A stretch of 64,000 nucleotides of DNA from Clostridia bacterium (GCA_017621705.1 JAGASR010000004.1:103634-167633), one strand, 5' to 3'; counted from the first letter of the stretch, positions 1-10,168 are shown. The notes: generated from the sequence alone by a model not told the origin. Translations and numbers: made by a program.

Positions 1-1117
1 AGAGCCTGAAAACGGAAATTCCGATATCCCCGTCGAGACTCCCGACGGAGAAGATATAAATCAGAGTGAAGATTCTACAGACTCTGCGTCCGAAGAATCT
101 GTAGAAACGGAAGAGACAGTTCCTCCCGAAGAAGTGACGGACGAAGTTATTTCTGAACCCGAACCCGTCCCCGAAATTCCGCAGGTGCCGTCTGTCGATA
201 CGACCGTAAACGAAGTCGAAAACAACACTGACAGCAACGAAGCAGAATTTCTCTCCGACGGCTATATCATTTACCGCAATGCCGTTTATTCGATTCCGTA
301 TCTTGTAAAATCGGTTGCAAAACAGTACGGCGAAGCGATTGACCGTTATTCCGAACTTTTCCCCGAATCCCGTGTTTCCATTCTCGTCGCCCCACTTTCT
401 TCGGGTATGATCGATAACGAATCCATCAAGAAAAAGATCACAAATCAGAAATCCATAATCGACTCAATAAACTCATATTGCGGCGAAAATATCAATAAGA
501 TAAATGTTTATGATGCGCTCTATGCTCATCGCGACGAACATATTTATTTCAGCTCCGACCATCATTGGACCGCTCTCGGCGCATATTACGCTTATGCTGA
601 GTTTGCGCGTTCAGTCGGTCTTGAACCCACTCCGATCGAAAAAATGGAAAAAGTTCTTTTGAATTCCGCATGGAAAGGTACTGCGTATTCTATGACGGGT
701 GACGAGCGAACCAAAGAGTTTTCCGACGAACTTTATGCCTATCTGCCCACGAAGGACAACACAATGACCGTTTACGCAAAAAACGGAACTTCGAAGAAAA
801 ACGGCTGTATCCGAACTTCTTATAAGAGCTATACCGCTTTTATCGACGGCGATAACCCATATACGATAATTTCCGTTCCGGATAATCCGTCGGATATGAC
901 AGTTCTTGTTCTCAAGGATTCCTACGGTTGCGCATTTGTTCCGTATCTTTGCGAACATTACAGAACGATCATTGTAGCCGATCCGAGACATGTCGGCTTT
1001 GATCTTTACGATCTTCTTAAAGATTATCCGTTAAAAGATATTATATTTATGACGAATATTTTCAATCCGAATGTCTCGTCATGGGTCAAAAATGTCAACA
1101 GAATTATCGGCAATTAG
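1..1117 (+). CDS. DHHW family protein (SGNH-like O-acetylation protein), 5' end missing
   Basis: The reading frame is open to the left edge, so the gene begins outside the window and a GTG at 134 need not be its start. The visible N-terminal part is a long acidic, Pro/Glu/Ser-rich linker. The folded part carries the SSDHHWTALGAYY block that defines the DHHW family and a later LKDSYGCAFVPYL block that resembles the Ser-containing block of AlgX/DltD-type SGNH proteins. Such proteins usually sit outside the membrane beside an MBOAT acyltransferase and help O-acetylate cell-surface polysaccharide; that partner would lie to the left, out of sight. The stop codon overlaps the stop of the convergent gene by four bases, and no terminator hairpin is seen between them. 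Confidence 0.8.
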   Translation, partial: EPENGNSDIPVETPDGEDINQSEDSTDSASEESVETEETVPPEEVTDEVISEPEPVPEIPQVPSVDTTVNEVENNTDSNEAEFLSDGYIIYRNAVYSIPYLVKSVAKQYGEAIDRYSELFPESRVSILVAPLSSGMIDNESIKKKITNQKSIIDSINSYCGENINKINVYDALYAHRDEHIYFSSDHHWTALGAYYAYAEFARSVGLEPTPIEKMEKVLLNSAWKGTAYSMTGDERTKEFSDELYAYLPTKDNTMTVYAKNGTSKKNGCIRTSYKSYTAFIDGDNPYTIISVPDNPSDMTVLVLKDSYGCAFVPYLCEHYRTIIVADPRHVGFDLYDLLKDYPLKDIIFMTNIFNPNVSSWVKNVNRIIGN

Positions 1118-1932
1118 CCAATCTTTCTCGAGATAAACCAGTTTATTTCGGCGCTTGCAAGCAGAATATACATGCAGAAATAGACCCACAGCATCAGCAA
1201 AACGACCGCTGTAAGACTGCCGTAAATATAATCGTAATTTGAAAAATTATCAAAATAGAATGAAAACAGGAACGAAAACCCTATCCAGCCCGTTGCGCAG
1301 ATGATCGCGCCCGGAAGCTCGCGCAGGGCTTTCGTTCTTCTGTTTGGAACAAAAATATAGATAAACCAAAAGATCCCCGTGAGGAGCGCAAAGCCGAGGA
1401 CCCACCGTAAAACCGAGGCAATAAAAGAAAAACGCAGAAATTCCGATGCCGCATCGAGAATAAAGCTACCGAATGTCCACAAAAAAAGCGTTGCTACGAG
1501 CGCCAAAAGGAAAAATACGGTGTATATGACGGAGCCGATCCTGATGCTTACGATATTTCTCGTCTCGCTTGCGCCGAAAACGGAGTTCAGCCCTTCCGTT
1601 ATTGCATGAAAGCCCCGAGATGCGGACCAGATCGAAGTTATTACCGTTATCGGTACGACTGCCGAGAATTTTTTGCTTCTCATTTCGGAGAATACGTCCT
1701 GCAGAAGTTTTGCGACCGATTCAGGCAGATACGTCTCGAAAAAAGTATTAAAATCGCTTTCCGTTATCGGGAAATATTCGATCAGTGAAAGGAGCAGCAT
1801 TGCGAACGGGAAAAGCGAAATTATAAGAAAAAGTGCCGCGTTTGCGGCAGAGGCGGAGACTGAGTCCCTGCCGAGCTTTCGAACGAACGCAGTAATGAAC
1901 GTTAAAATTGACCAGAAAAAATTCTTTTTCAT
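1114..1932 (-). CDS. YihY/virulence factor BrkB family membrane protein
   Basis: An integral membrane protein of about 272 residues with roughly six hydrophobic segments. The early SASAANAALFLIISLFPF stretch and the late YDYIYGSLTAVVLLMLWVY stretch are typical of the YihY/BrkB family, once mislabelled ribonuclease BN. The biochemical role is unknown; family members are usually described as putative transporters or envelope proteins. I chose the ATG at 1932 because CGGAAG lies a few bases before it, whereas the ATG at 1974 has no ribosome site. It is convergent with the DHHW gene and divergent from the S1-domain gene. Confidence 0.82.
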   Translation of the reverse strand: MKKNFFWSILTFITAFVRKLGRDSVSASAANAALFLIISLFPFAMLLLSLIEYFPITESDFNTFFETYLPESVAKLLQDVFSEMRSKKFSAVVPITVITSIWSASRGFHAITEGLNSVFGASETRNIVSIRIGSVIYTVFFLLALVATLFLWTFGSFILDAASEFLRFSFIASVLRWVLGFALLTGIFWFIYIFVPNRRTKALRELPGAIICATGWIGFSFLFSFYFDNFSNYDYIYGSLTAVVLLMLWVYFCMYILLASAEINWFISRKIG

Positions 1933-2070
1933 AAAATCTTCCGTAAATACGAATTTCCCGAGCTTGTCGGGCATATAATTTCTATATGAAATATCTTAAA
2001 AAATAATTCGACTGTATAAAATCGTATTTTGTTTTTTATTGAAATATGCTAAAAAGAAAAGGAAATGATC

Positions 2071-3006
2071 ATGAAATATTTACCGGAGGGTTTTGGTTTT
2101 TCGGAAAACCAGTATACGTATACGCTCGCAAATCTCGAGCAGGCGAGGGTTCAGAATAAAATCATCGAGGCTCGTGCTACGATGTGCGACAGTTCGCATA
2201 ACCTTATTGTCGATCTCGGGTGCATGAAAGGTATCGTGCCCAGGATCAATGCGTGTGTCGGGATAAAAGACGGCTCGGTGCGCGATATCGCAGTTCTTTC
2301 GCGGGCAGGTAAGATCTGCTGTTTTTACGTTGAAGGGTATGAATATCGAAACGGGGAGCGGTTCGCCGTTCTGAACCGTGAAAAAGCAATGAGAGAAGCG
2401 CTTTTTTATATGACGGAAAACCTGCATCCGGGAGATGTGATCGATGCAAAGATCACTCATATCGAACGCTTCGGCGCATTTGCGGATATCGGTTGCGGAA
2501 ATGTAGGACTTATTAATATCGAAAACTGCTCCGTTTCCCGTATTACTCATCCGTCCGAACGGTTTTATTGCGGTCAGAGGATAAAAGCTGTTATAAAAGA
2601 TATCGACAGATCTCTATGCCGTTTCACTCTTTCGCATAAAGAACTTCTCGGAACATGGGAAGATAACGTTTCGGGTTTTTCTGTCGGTCAGACGGTCAGC
2701 GGCGTTGTGCGGTCGGTAATGGATTACGGGGTTTTTGTCGAACTAACGCCTAATCTTTCGGGGCTTGCGGAAATACATACTGACGATATTGTGTCTTCTC
2801 TTCCGGTTCCCGGCTCGACTGCAACGGTATATATAAAAAGTATTATACCCGAAAAGATGAAAATAAAGCTGAATATGATAGATTTCGGGGAATCTCAGCC
2901 GAAAGAAAAAATATCCTACCGATACTTTTTGCCCGTTTCGGGTCACTTTGATTCGTTCGTCTATTCTCCGCAGTCTTCGGATAAAAAAATAATAACGAAC
3001 TTCTGA
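2071..3006 (+). CDS. S1 RNA-binding domain protein (ribosomal protein S1-like)
   Basis: This 311-residue protein has two clear S1 OB-fold domains: one starting near residue 120 (HPGDVIDAKITHIERFGAFADIG) and one near residue 205 (VGQTVSGVVRSVMDYGVFVEL). The N-terminal hundred residues may be a degenerate S1-like domain. Single-stranded RNA binding in the cytoplasm, perhaps in translation or RNA turnover, is expected from the family. It is much shorter than true S1, and no IspH or cytidylate kinase fusion is seen. The ATG at 2071 is preferred over 2065 because the AAAGGA ribosome site stands seven bases before it but only one base before 2065. A hairpin terminator follows. Confidence 0.8.
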   Translation: MKYLPEGFGFSENQYTYTLANLEQARVQNKIIEARATMCDSSHNLIVDLGCMKGIVPRINACVGIKDGSVRDIAVLSRAGKICCFYVEGYEYRNGERFAVLNREKAMREALFYMTENLHPGDVIDAKITHIERFGAFADIGCGNVGLINIENCSVSRITHPSERFYCGQRIKAVIKDIDRSLCRFTLSHKELLGTWEDNVSGFSVGQTVSGVVRSVMDYGVFVELTPNLSGLAEIHTDDIVSSLPVPGSTATVYIKSIIPEKMKIKLNMIDFGESQPKEKISYRYFLPVSGHFDSFVYSPQSSDKKIITNF

Positions 3007-3009
3007 AAA

Positions 3010-3043
3010 AAACAGAGAGCCGAATTTCGACTCTCTGTTTATC
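3010..3043. terminator. Rho-independent terminator, usable from both strands
   Basis: The arms AAACAGAGAG and CTCTCTGTTT are separated by about eleven bases, between the convergent S1-domain and alpha-mannosidase genes. T-rich sequence follows on the + strand and the mirrored A-run serves the - strand. Confidence 0.75.
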
Positions 3044-3056
3044 TGTTTATTGAATT

Positions 3057-6000
3057 TTATGCGAGGCAGAAACGGTATACTCTGGAGAGATATTTTTCGT
3101 CTTTTTCGTAGTTTGTAATAACGAGACGAACCATTCTTGCCTTGACGGGGGTGAATTCTCTGACGGTCAGAGTGTCTGTGTTGTCTTTGACTTCGTCTGC
3201 GATCTGCCACTCGTCTTCATTTTTCATCTTATATTCAAGACGGTAATTTCTCAAGTTGAGCGAGAAGCCGAGACGCGCGCCGCTGCCCTGAACAATCCAC
3301 TTGGAGATCGTCTTTTCGCCGTTAATGCGTACTTCAACGGAAACTTCGCCGTTTTCGTCGAACTTGGAAGTCCAGCATTTATTGCCTTCGCCGTCGAAAA
3401 TTCTTTCGGGGTTATCGCCGCCTTCGTGAAGGATACTAGCTTTACACTGATGGTTTTCGAGAAGATCTGTACCGAAATCGATCGTTTCAGCCGTAAGTGT
3501 AACGTCGCCTTTTATTGCAACGAGAGCACGTGTTTCGTCTGTAAAGAAGATGCCGTCGCCTGTCCAATGGCTGAATACTTTGCCGTTTTCGTATTTGAGC
3601 GGAGCTTCGATCATGATGATCTTATCTTTGCCGACATACTGAACTTCTTCGCCGTTCTCGGTCTTGATTGTTACTTTATAAGTTTCTTCGGTTTCCGAGG
3701 AGTCGTAAAGAAGAGCCGCAGGGGTCGTATCCGCATTATCGCAGAGAGCCGCGGTTGCCGCAGTGATGACGATATTATCATCAGTCGGGAATTTAACAGT
3801 CTTTACGCCTTCAACATCTATGCAATATTTGAACAGATATGCGAAGAGATAAAGTCTGTCGCCGTCTGCGTTATGGGTGTGGGTGTAGATAGCCGCAAGA
3901 TCATCTCTCTTGACGTTTGCAAGGTATGTCTTGCCGCCGATAGGAGCATCCCAACTGCCACCGAGCATATCCCATTTACCGATATGTTCGCCGAAGTCCT
4001 GAATATTTAATTTAACGGGTTTGCCGTCAAGCTCAAAGGTCGCTTCTCTGTCTCCGTTTGCCGCAGCAACGATCCAGAGTTTCTTTGTGCCTTCAGGGAT
4101 CGTAACGGTCTGACCTGCGCAGATCATACCGTTCATCTTGCCTTTTTTGCCCATTTCGAACGGTATACCGCCGGAAACGATGCTTTCTTCATACATTTCT
4201 TCGGGGATAGATACGCCGTTGAAGAGATCGCCTGCGGTTCTCTTATCGTTGAGAGAAGTTATGCGTTTGTCGTACGGAAGCTCGATAGTCTTCGTCTTTG
4301 CCTTGCCGCAAACATTGTCATCGGCAACGAGTGTAAGGGCAAAAGTCTTTACAGCGTACGGGGTGAGGTCAAACGTAAGAACATTGTCTTTTGCGTCAGC
4401 CGCACCGATCTCGGTTTCGTAACCGTTCGTTTCAACTGCATCAACGATATTTCTGCCGAACTTGAGGAATGCGCCGTTAACGCCCTTGCCTGTCATTTCC
4501 TGAACACGGACGATAAGTCTGTCGCCTTTTTCTTCTTTCTTGACTGCTTTGACGATGAATTCTTTGCCGCTCTGTTCAACAAGCGAGAATTCGCTGACTT
4601 TGCCTTCGTGTTTGTTTGTAATGAACGGAATGATGGGCTGGTTTACTGCTGCCGCCTGAGCGGGGATATCTGTTCTGAAACCTTCGTGAGAACAAATAGA
4701 ATATTTGAAAATATTAGTTCCGAAATCCTGGAAGCACTGGGTGGACCAACGGAGAGCGCCCCAGTTCGGGGTGTGGATAAGCGTAAGTCTGAAAAGACCG
4801 TCTTCGGGCTTATCGATACCGTATTTACAGTCGTTGAGAATAGAAACACCGTATTCGCCGCTCTTATCTGTAATATCAGCCCACTGATGATGAGAATATT
4901 CGTAATAAGGCTCGCTGTTGGAATTGCCGCGGGTGATAGCGCCGAGACCGAGGTCGAAATCGGCATTTTCGTTTTTCGCGGTGAGGGGGAATGTGACTTT
5001 GAGAAGCGAATGGATCTCGCGCCATTCAACCTTGCAGTCAACATCGACTCTTTCAGCGCCTTCAAAGAGGCTTACGGTCTGAACGAAAATGCTGTTGCCA
5101 TAATATCTCGTGATCTTGAGCGCAACAACTGCGGGACCGTTGTCGACGATCTCGATCTCGGGGGTGCCGCCGACATAATTCGGTTCGGCAATGAAACTCG
5201 AATAATCGATCTCCCAGGACGGCCATTCGCGTGATTCGTCATGAGTTATCTGAAGTCTGGACGGTTTTTCGAGAAGTTCTTTGCCGAGGATCTTATCGAA
5301 AACGGATGCGATATCGCCGTTTTCATCGATCGTAACTTTGAATTTTGCGTTTTCGAGGGTGGATTCGGTAACGGAAAGCGAAGTTTCAACGCCGCATTTA
5401 ACGTCGCTCGGTCTTACGTCGTAAACCTTGAAAGCAACGGAAGGAACGTTTGCCGTAAATTTAACGACGCCGTTCTTGATCTGAGCGGGAACTTCGTTGC
5501 CGTCAGCATCGTAAACTCTGACAAAATCTGCCTTGATATCGGTCTTTGCTTCAACGGGGCCGCAGACTGCAGTCGAGACGGGGTTGAATACAACAACGGG
5601 AATACCTTCGACATTTGTTTTGAGTGTCTTTGCAACTGCGCCGACAGAGTTTTTGAGTTCGTTTGCAAACATATTGAGAGAAACCACGTAGTCGTTATGA
5701 GAGAACGCATAAGCTCTCGGCAGAGAAGTTCCGGGAAGGTCATCGTGGAACTGATGCCAGAGGAACTGCTTCCATGCGAAATCGAAGTTTTCGGAAGGAT
5801 ATTTTTCGCCTGCAAGGAGTTTTGCCATGCTTGCCGCTTTTTCTGCGCTGTCTGCGAGGAGTTCGTTTTTACGGTTCCAGCGTTTGTTTATGGTTCTCGA
5901 AGAAAATGCGCCGTAGCCGTGGGGAATGAGGAGTTCTCCGTCGTAAACGGGAAGATTTTCTTTTTCTTCGGGAGTAAGTTCGTTGAAGAACTGGTCGGTG

Positions 6001-6836
6001 GTGGACATAACGACTTCGTAAAGTCCGCCGTCTTTATCGTCAAGAGCTTCCTGTACCATTCTTGCGGATGATTCTTTGGGGCTTCCGCCGTAGTCACCTG
6101 TGCCGAAATAGATCGCTTTTTTGCTGACACCGGAAACTTCTTCATTCTTTTCGATCATTTTGAGGTACGATTCACGGCTGTTGATGGGGCTCTGATCGTC
6201 GTTATCGTCAAAGTTGTAGCCGTATCCGCCCGGATCAAGATATGTATAAACAAAATTGCCGTCGGGACCTTTCCATTTGCCGACGTCCATACGTACTTCA
6301 TCTTCGCCCTTGAACGGTTTGAGAACTTCGCCGTCTTTGATTACGGGCTGGCCGAGACCCCAAACGAGCTTCTGGGTAGAGAAGCCGTTAAGACCCATAT
6401 GTGCTTCAACGGAGGGGAGGCTGTACGGGAAACCGAAACAGTCTGTAAGGAATATATCGGTGCTCTTCTTGCCGAATTCTTTTTCGAAGAAGCCGTTACC
6501 GAGAAGGATCTGACGCATCAGAGCTTCCGAGGAAGGTACGTTAACGTCGCATGCATCCCACGAGCTTCCGGCAACGTTCCATCTGCCCTGCGCAACGTAA
6601 TCTTTAAGCTTTTCATACATATCGGGATAATATTCTTTTGCAAGCTTATATCTGAATGCACCTTCAAAATTGAATTTATATCCGGGGTATTTTTCAAGAA
6701 GATCAAAGTTCTGAACCAAAGTGTTTTTTACGCAGTCACGGATAGTGTCCTGAATATCCCAGTTCCACTGAGTATCAAGATGCGCGTCCGAAACAGCATA
6801 AAGTTTTCTTTTTTTCTTTTCCTGTTTTGCTGACAT
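3057..6836 (-). CDS. GH38 alpha-mannosidase with C-terminal discoidin-like domain
   Basis: A 1259-residue enzyme expected to hydrolyse alpha-mannosides. The N-terminal GH38 catalytic domain shows the zinc-site motif SDAHLDTQW (His19, Asp21), the probable nucleophile in FLTDCFGFPYSLP (Asp132), and the family motif FHDDLPGTS near residue 375. A central beta-sandwich region follows, then a segment like a divergent InlB B-repeat (SHWTGDGIFF), and finally an F5/8 type C (discoidin)-like module over about the last 150 residues. No signal peptide is visible, so it is probably cytoplasmic. The start at 6836 sits six bases after GAGGTG; an in-frame GTG at 6845 overlaps that ribosome site and is unlikely. 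It has its own promoter upstream. Confidence 0.9.
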   Translation of the reverse strand: MSAKQEKKKRKLYAVSDAHLDTQWNWDIQDTIRDCVKNTLVQNFDLLEKYPGYKFNFEGAFRYKLAKEYYPDMYEKLKDYVAQGRWNVAGSSWDACDVNVPSSEALMRQILLGNGFFEKEFGKKSTDIFLTDCFGFPYSLPSVEAHMGLNGFSTQKLVWGLGQPVIKDGEVLKPFKGEDEVRMDVGKWKGPDGNFVYTYLDPGGYGYNFDDNDDQSPINSRESYLKMIEKNEEVSGVSKKAIYFGTGDYGGSPKESSARMVQEALDDKDGGLYEVVMSTTDQFFNELTPEEKENLPVYDGELLIPHGYGAFSSRTINKRWNRKNELLADSAEKAASMAKLLAGEKYPSENFDFAWKQFLWHQFHDDLPGTSLPRAYAFSHNDYVVSLNMFANELKNSVGAVAKTLKTNVEGIPVVVFNPVSTAVCGPVEAKTDIKADFVRVYDADGNEVPAQIKNGVVKFTANVPSVAFKVYDVRPSDVKCGVETSLSVTESTLENAKFKVTIDENGDIASVFDKILGKELLEKPSRLQITHDESREWPSWEIDYSSFIAEPNYVGGTPEIEIVDNGPAVVALKITRYYGNSIFVQTVSLFEGAERVDVDCKVEWREIHSLLKVTFPLTAKNENADFDLGLGAITRGNSNSEPYYEYSHHQWADITDKSGEYGVSILNDCKYGIDKPEDGLFRLTLIHTPNWGALRWSTQCFQDFGTNIFKYSICSHEGFRTDIPAQAAAVNQPIIPFITNKHEGKVSEFSLVEQSGKEFIVKAVKKEEKGDRLIVRVQEMTGKGVNGAFLKFGRNIVDAVETNGYETEIGAADAKDNVLTFDLTPYAVKTFALTLVADDNVCGKAKTKTIELPYDKRITSLNDKRTAGDLFNGVSIPEEMYEESIVSGGIPFEMGKKGKMNGMICAGQTVTIPEGTKKLWIVAAANGDREATFELDGKPVKLNIQDFGEHIGKWDMLGGSWDAPIGGKTYLANVKRDDLAAIYTHTHNADGDRLYLFAYLFKYCIDVEGVKTVKFPTDDNIVITAATAALCDNADTTPAALLYDSSETEETYKVTIKTENGEEVQYVGKDKIIMIEAPLKYENGKVFSHWTGDGIFFTDETRALVAIKGDVTLTAETIDFGTDLLENHQCKASILHEGGDNPERIFDGEGNKCWTSKFDENGEVSVEVRINGEKTISKWIVQGSGARLGFSLNLRNYRLEYKMKNEDEWQIADEVKDNTDTLTVREFTPVKARMVRLVITNYEKDEKYLSRVYRFCLA

Positions 6837-6895
6837 ATTATTCACCTCGTAAATTTTTCCGTTTGGAAATTTTAGTGCGGAATATTGTTAAATTC

Positions 6896-6924
6896 AGTAT
6901 ATCATAAACCATCCCGAAAATCAA
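6896..6924 (-). promoter_or_regulatory. Sigma-A-type promoter for the GH38 gene
   Basis: On the - strand, TTGATT (6919-6924) and TATACT (6896-6901) are 17 bases apart, about 60 bases before the start codon. Confidence 0.65.
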
Positions 6925-7020
6925 GGAATTTTGAAATGTAACAAAAAGTTCCCATTTAACTCTTTTCTGTTTTACAAAAAGATGATATAATCATTAAAAC
7001 ACACAGCAAAGGATTTTTTT

Positions 7021-7659
7021 ATGAGTACATACGAGATCAAAGTTAAGATCGAATCTATTTTAGACAAACTTTCGGAATTGAAGAAAACAATTTCAAAATA
7101 CGTAGGCAAAAGAGAGCTTATAATCGTTGCGATCGTTGCGGTCATAATCTTCGCAATCGTTTGCGATAAACCGTTTTCGGGCGATTATTTTTCGATGTTC
7201 AAACCGTCTTTCTGGTCTGCGCAGGAGATAAAGAGCGAAAGAAGCTATAAAATTACGATCCCCGAAGCAGGCTCAAGCGACAGCGGTATCGAGCTTGACA
7301 ACGTCGTCATCAAAGATATTTCCGATGAGCTTACCGACGAAATAACAAACGCAAAAGAGTATATTATCTCGCAGATCGATTTTCAGGTTGAGACCGCCAT
7401 GGATGTTTTTGTCCCCAAGAACGAAGTAAGGGAGCAGGTTCAGATCTTCGAAACCGGCAGACTTGATTACGGCAAGGGCTACGATGCTTATTATTTCATC
7501 TTTACCCCCGGCGGCGAATATTCAGGTAATAAAATTCTTCAGGTTGCTATTCATAAAGACGATGTACTTATAAGCGCATCTTTCAGAAGCCGTTGGACAA
7601 AGTTTGATAAGAACTTCGATCAGGCTTTCGATATGATCAAATCGATCAGAATTAAGTAA
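7021..7659 (+). CDS. Hypothetical single-pass membrane protein
   Basis: I do not recognise this 212-residue protein. It has a short charged, possibly coiled N-terminus, one membrane segment at about residues 34-48 (IIVAIVAVIIFAIV), and a soluble domain that would lie outside the cell. That domain ends with FDKNFDQAFDMIKSIRIK, a tail reminiscent of PsbP/DcrB-type folds, but the likeness is too weak for a call. The ribosome site is AAAGGA before ATG 7021. It stands alone between two divergently and convergently placed glycosidase genes and ends at a strong bidirectional terminator. Confidence 0.7.
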   Translation: MSTYEIKVKIESILDKLSELKKTISKYVGKRELIIVAIVAVIIFAIVCDKPFSGDYFSMFKPSFWSAQEIKSERSYKITIPEAGSSDSGIELDNVVIKDISDELTDEITNAKEYIISQIDFQVETAMDVFVPKNEVREQVQIFETGRLDYGKGYDAYYFIFTPGGEYSGNKILQVAIHKDDVLISASFRSRWTKFDKNFDQAFDMIKSIRIK

Positions 7660-7670
7660 TTAAAATTAAA

Positions 7671-7698
7671 ACGGTCACGATTTATCGTGACCGTTTTT
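7671..7698. terminator. Bidirectional rho-independent terminator
   Basis: A perfect 11-bp stem, ACGGTCACGAT paired with ATCGTGACCGT, has a TT loop, with an A-run before and a T-run after. It serves the + strand membrane protein gene and the convergent alpha-xylosidase gene. Confidence 0.9.
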
Positions 7699-7703
7699 GT
7701 CTG

Positions 7704-10097
7704 TTAAATTTCAAAAGTAACCGTATTATCCGTTACGTTCAAAACTGTTCCGAGTGCTTCGTCTTCCGAAACCGCGCCGACAAGGCTATTGACTTTACAG
7801 ATATTTCTCATGCAGATCTTCAGGTTTTTGAATGATCCGTCTAGGGTTACGGTGATTTTTCCGTTTTCGTTGACGGCTTTTGCTGTCAATGCGAGATTTC
7901 CTTTGTTATCGTAAACGACTGTCTCCGCTTTGTCTTTGAGCGCGAAAATGTTGAGCGTCAGTCCGTCCGTATAATCGTAAACGGTTTCGGAGTTGTTGCC
8001 GCCGATAGGAAGGATCGAGTTTTCGCGGACGAAGAGGGGAAGGGAGAAGAAATCGTAATTATCGGTCATCCATTTGCCGCCGATCTTCGTTTCGTTAGAA
8101 AGAAGATGAGTCCATTCGCCTTCAGGCAGATAATAAGTGACGTCTCCCGATTCTCTGAAAACGGGGGCAACCATGAGGCGGTCGCCGAGCATATACTGAC
8201 GGTCGAGATCTTCGCACGGAATATCGTCAAATTCGAGAACCATTGCGCGCATCGTCGGAACGCCAGTCAGATGCGTATTTACAGCCGTCGAGAAAATATA
8301 CGGCATAAGCGAGCATTTAAGCTCGGAGAACGCCTTGACGACAGCGACGGATTCTTCGCCGTTTTCTTCGCCCTCTTTTGAGAAGAGCCAGGGCACACGG
8401 TATGAATTTGAGCCGTGGAGACGGGAATGCGTCGAAAGAAGACCGAATGCCGCCCAGCGCTTGTAGACGTCTGCAGGGGCAGTCCCCTCAAAGCCCGAAA
8501 TATCGTGGCTCCAGAAGCCGAAGCCCGACATACAGAACGAAAGACCGCCGCGGAGCGATTCTGACATCGAAGAGTAGTTCGAACTGCAGTCGCCGCCCCA
8601 ATGAACGGGGAATTTCTGACCGCCCGCAGTCGCGCTTCTTGCAAAAACTACGGCTTCGTTCTTACCCTTGTATTCTTCGAGAAGATCGAAAACGCATTTA
8701 TTATATAAATATGTATAGTAGTTATGCATACGGACAGGATCACTGCCGTCGAAATACGCAACATCTAAAGGAATTCTCTCACCAAAGTCCGTCTTGAAGC
8801 AGTCAACGCCCTGATCTAGCAGTTTTCTGAGTTTATCCTGATACCATTTCCAAGCATCAGGATTTGTAAAGTCAACGAGCGCAAGTCCTGCCTGCCATTC
8901 GTCCCATTGCCATACATCGCCGTTCGGACGTTTGAGCAGATAGCCGTTTGCCATGCCTTCCTTGAAAAGCGGAGATTTCTGACCGATATACGGGTTGATC
9001 CAGACGCAGATATTCAGCCCGTGATCTTCTTTCATGACCTTTAACTGATGATCGATATCCGGGAACATCGCTTTGTCCCACTCAAAATTGCACCATTCGT
9101 TTTCGCGCATCCAGAAGCAGTCAAAATGGAAGACCTGAAGCGGGATATTTCTCTCTTCCATGCCTTTGACAAAGCTCATGACGGTCTCTTCGTCGTAATT
9201 TGTCGTGAACGATGATGAAAGCCACAGGCCGAACGTCCACGCAGGCGGAAGCGCAGGCTTGCCTGTTACATTCGTATAATTACGGAGAACATCTTTCATA
9301 TCCTCGCCGCCGATGACCATAAAATCGATCTTTTCACCGGGAACTGAAAACTGAACTCTCGTTACCTGCTCCGAGCAGATCTCATGAGAAACGGGGCCCG
9401 GATCGTTGACAAACACACCGTAATTTCTGTTTGTTAGATAAAACGGAACGCTCTTGTACGCAATTTCCGTGCACGTGCCGCCGTCTTCGTTCCATGAATC
9501 CACGACCTGACCGTTTTTGACGAACGGGGTAAATCTTTCGCCGAGACCGTAGATCTTCTCGCCGATATCAACGTCAAGCTGAACACGCATAAAGTTCTTT
9601 GCCTTTACAGCATCTGTCTTTGTGCCGCCGAGATCGAGATCCATCTGCTTTGCCATGAAATCTTCGTCCTGAACTTTTATGGTGCTTATCGTCGTATCTC
9701 CGAAGCGGTTTCCGATGCTCGTAAGCTTTTTATCTTTATAATAGTAGGTGAAGCTGCTGGGACGTTTGTTGATGACGAGCTTTGTGTCACCGCTCTTTAT
9801 CGTTAATTTTTCTGCGGTTTCTTCAATTTCGGGCATTATTCCCGCATCATTTATATCAAAAGAGGGCATCTTTTTACTGCAACCCAGAAAATGGTGCGCT
9901 TCGATGCGTATAACGTTCAGCTGCGGAGACGAAACGTACATTTCAATAATAGTTCCGCCAACGGGACGGCTGTCTCCTGCGTAGGGGACGCTGTAAAGGT
10001 ATACCCTTTTACCTTCAACTCGAACTTCTCTTATCTGACCGACGCTTGTTATCGAAACGCCGTTTCTTCTCATCCAATATCCTTTTGTGAATTTCAT
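7704..10097 (-). CDS. yicI: GH31 alpha-xylosidase, YicI type
   Basis: A 797-residue retaining glycosidase expected to release alpha-xylose from the non-reducing end of xyloglucan-type or isoprimeverose-type oligosaccharides. The nucleophile motif is CFKTDFGERIPLD (Asp437) and the acid/base motif is VHWGGDCSSNY (Asp503). Their 66-residue spacing equals that in E. coli YicI (Asp416/Asp482), which favours alpha-xylosidase over alpha-glucosidase. No signal peptide is seen. I set the start at ATG 10097 because GGAGCTCC lies just upstream; the frame stays open to 10196, but those codons overlap the promoter. It is divergent from the tandem glycosidase-like genes. Confidence 0.92.
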   Translation of the reverse strand: MKFTKGYWMRRNGVSITSVGQIREVRVEGKRVYLYSVPYAGDSRPVGGTIIEMYVSSPQLNVIRIEAHHFLGCSKKMPSFDINDAGIMPEIEETAEKLTIKSGDTKLVINKRPSSFTYYYKDKKLTSIGNRFGDTTISTIKVQDEDFMAKQMDLDLGGTKTDAVKAKNFMRVQLDVDIGEKIYGLGERFTPFVKNGQVVDSWNEDGGTCTEIAYKSVPFYLTNRNYGVFVNDPGPVSHEICSEQVTRVQFSVPGEKIDFMVIGGEDMKDVLRNYTNVTGKPALPPAWTFGLWLSSSFTTNYDEETVMSFVKGMEERNIPLQVFHFDCFWMRENEWCNFEWDKAMFPDIDHQLKVMKEDHGLNICVWINPYIGQKSPLFKEGMANGYLLKRPNGDVWQWDEWQAGLALVDFTNPDAWKWYQDKLRKLLDQGVDCFKTDFGERIPLDVAYFDGSDPVRMHNYYTYLYNKCVFDLLEEYKGKNEAVVFARSATAGGQKFPVHWGGDCSSNYSSMSESLRGGLSFCMSGFGFWSHDISGFEGTAPADVYKRWAAFGLLSTHSRLHGSNSYRVPWLFSKEGEENGEESVAVVKAFSELKCSLMPYIFSTAVNTHLTGVPTMRAMVLEFDDIPCEDLDRQYMLGDRLMVAPVFRESGDVTYYLPEGEWTHLLSNETKIGGKWMTDNYDFFSLPLFVRENSILPIGGNNSETVYDYTDGLTLNIFALKDKAETVVYDNKGNLALTAKAVNENGKITVTLDGSFKNLKICMRNICKVNSLVGAVSEDEALGTVLNVTDNTVTFEI

Positions 10098-10131
10098 GGA
10101 ACGGAGCTCCTTTATTTTTTTTATTGTATTT

Positions 10132-10160
10132 ATAATAACACTTTTTCTCGTTAAAGTCAA
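10132..10160 (-). promoter_or_regulatory. Promoter of the alpha-xylosidase gene
   Basis: On the - strand, TTGACT (10155-10160) and TATTAT (10132-10137) are 17 bases apart. The -35 box lies only eight bases from the -35 box of the opposite promoter. Confidence 0.75.
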
Positions 10161-10168
10161 TAAATTCA

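Noticed and set aside
5241..6071. A 276-codon + strand frame inside the GH38 gene
   Set aside because: It is antisense to the conserved GH38 catalytic region; the protein is Cys- and Phe-rich with no known domain.
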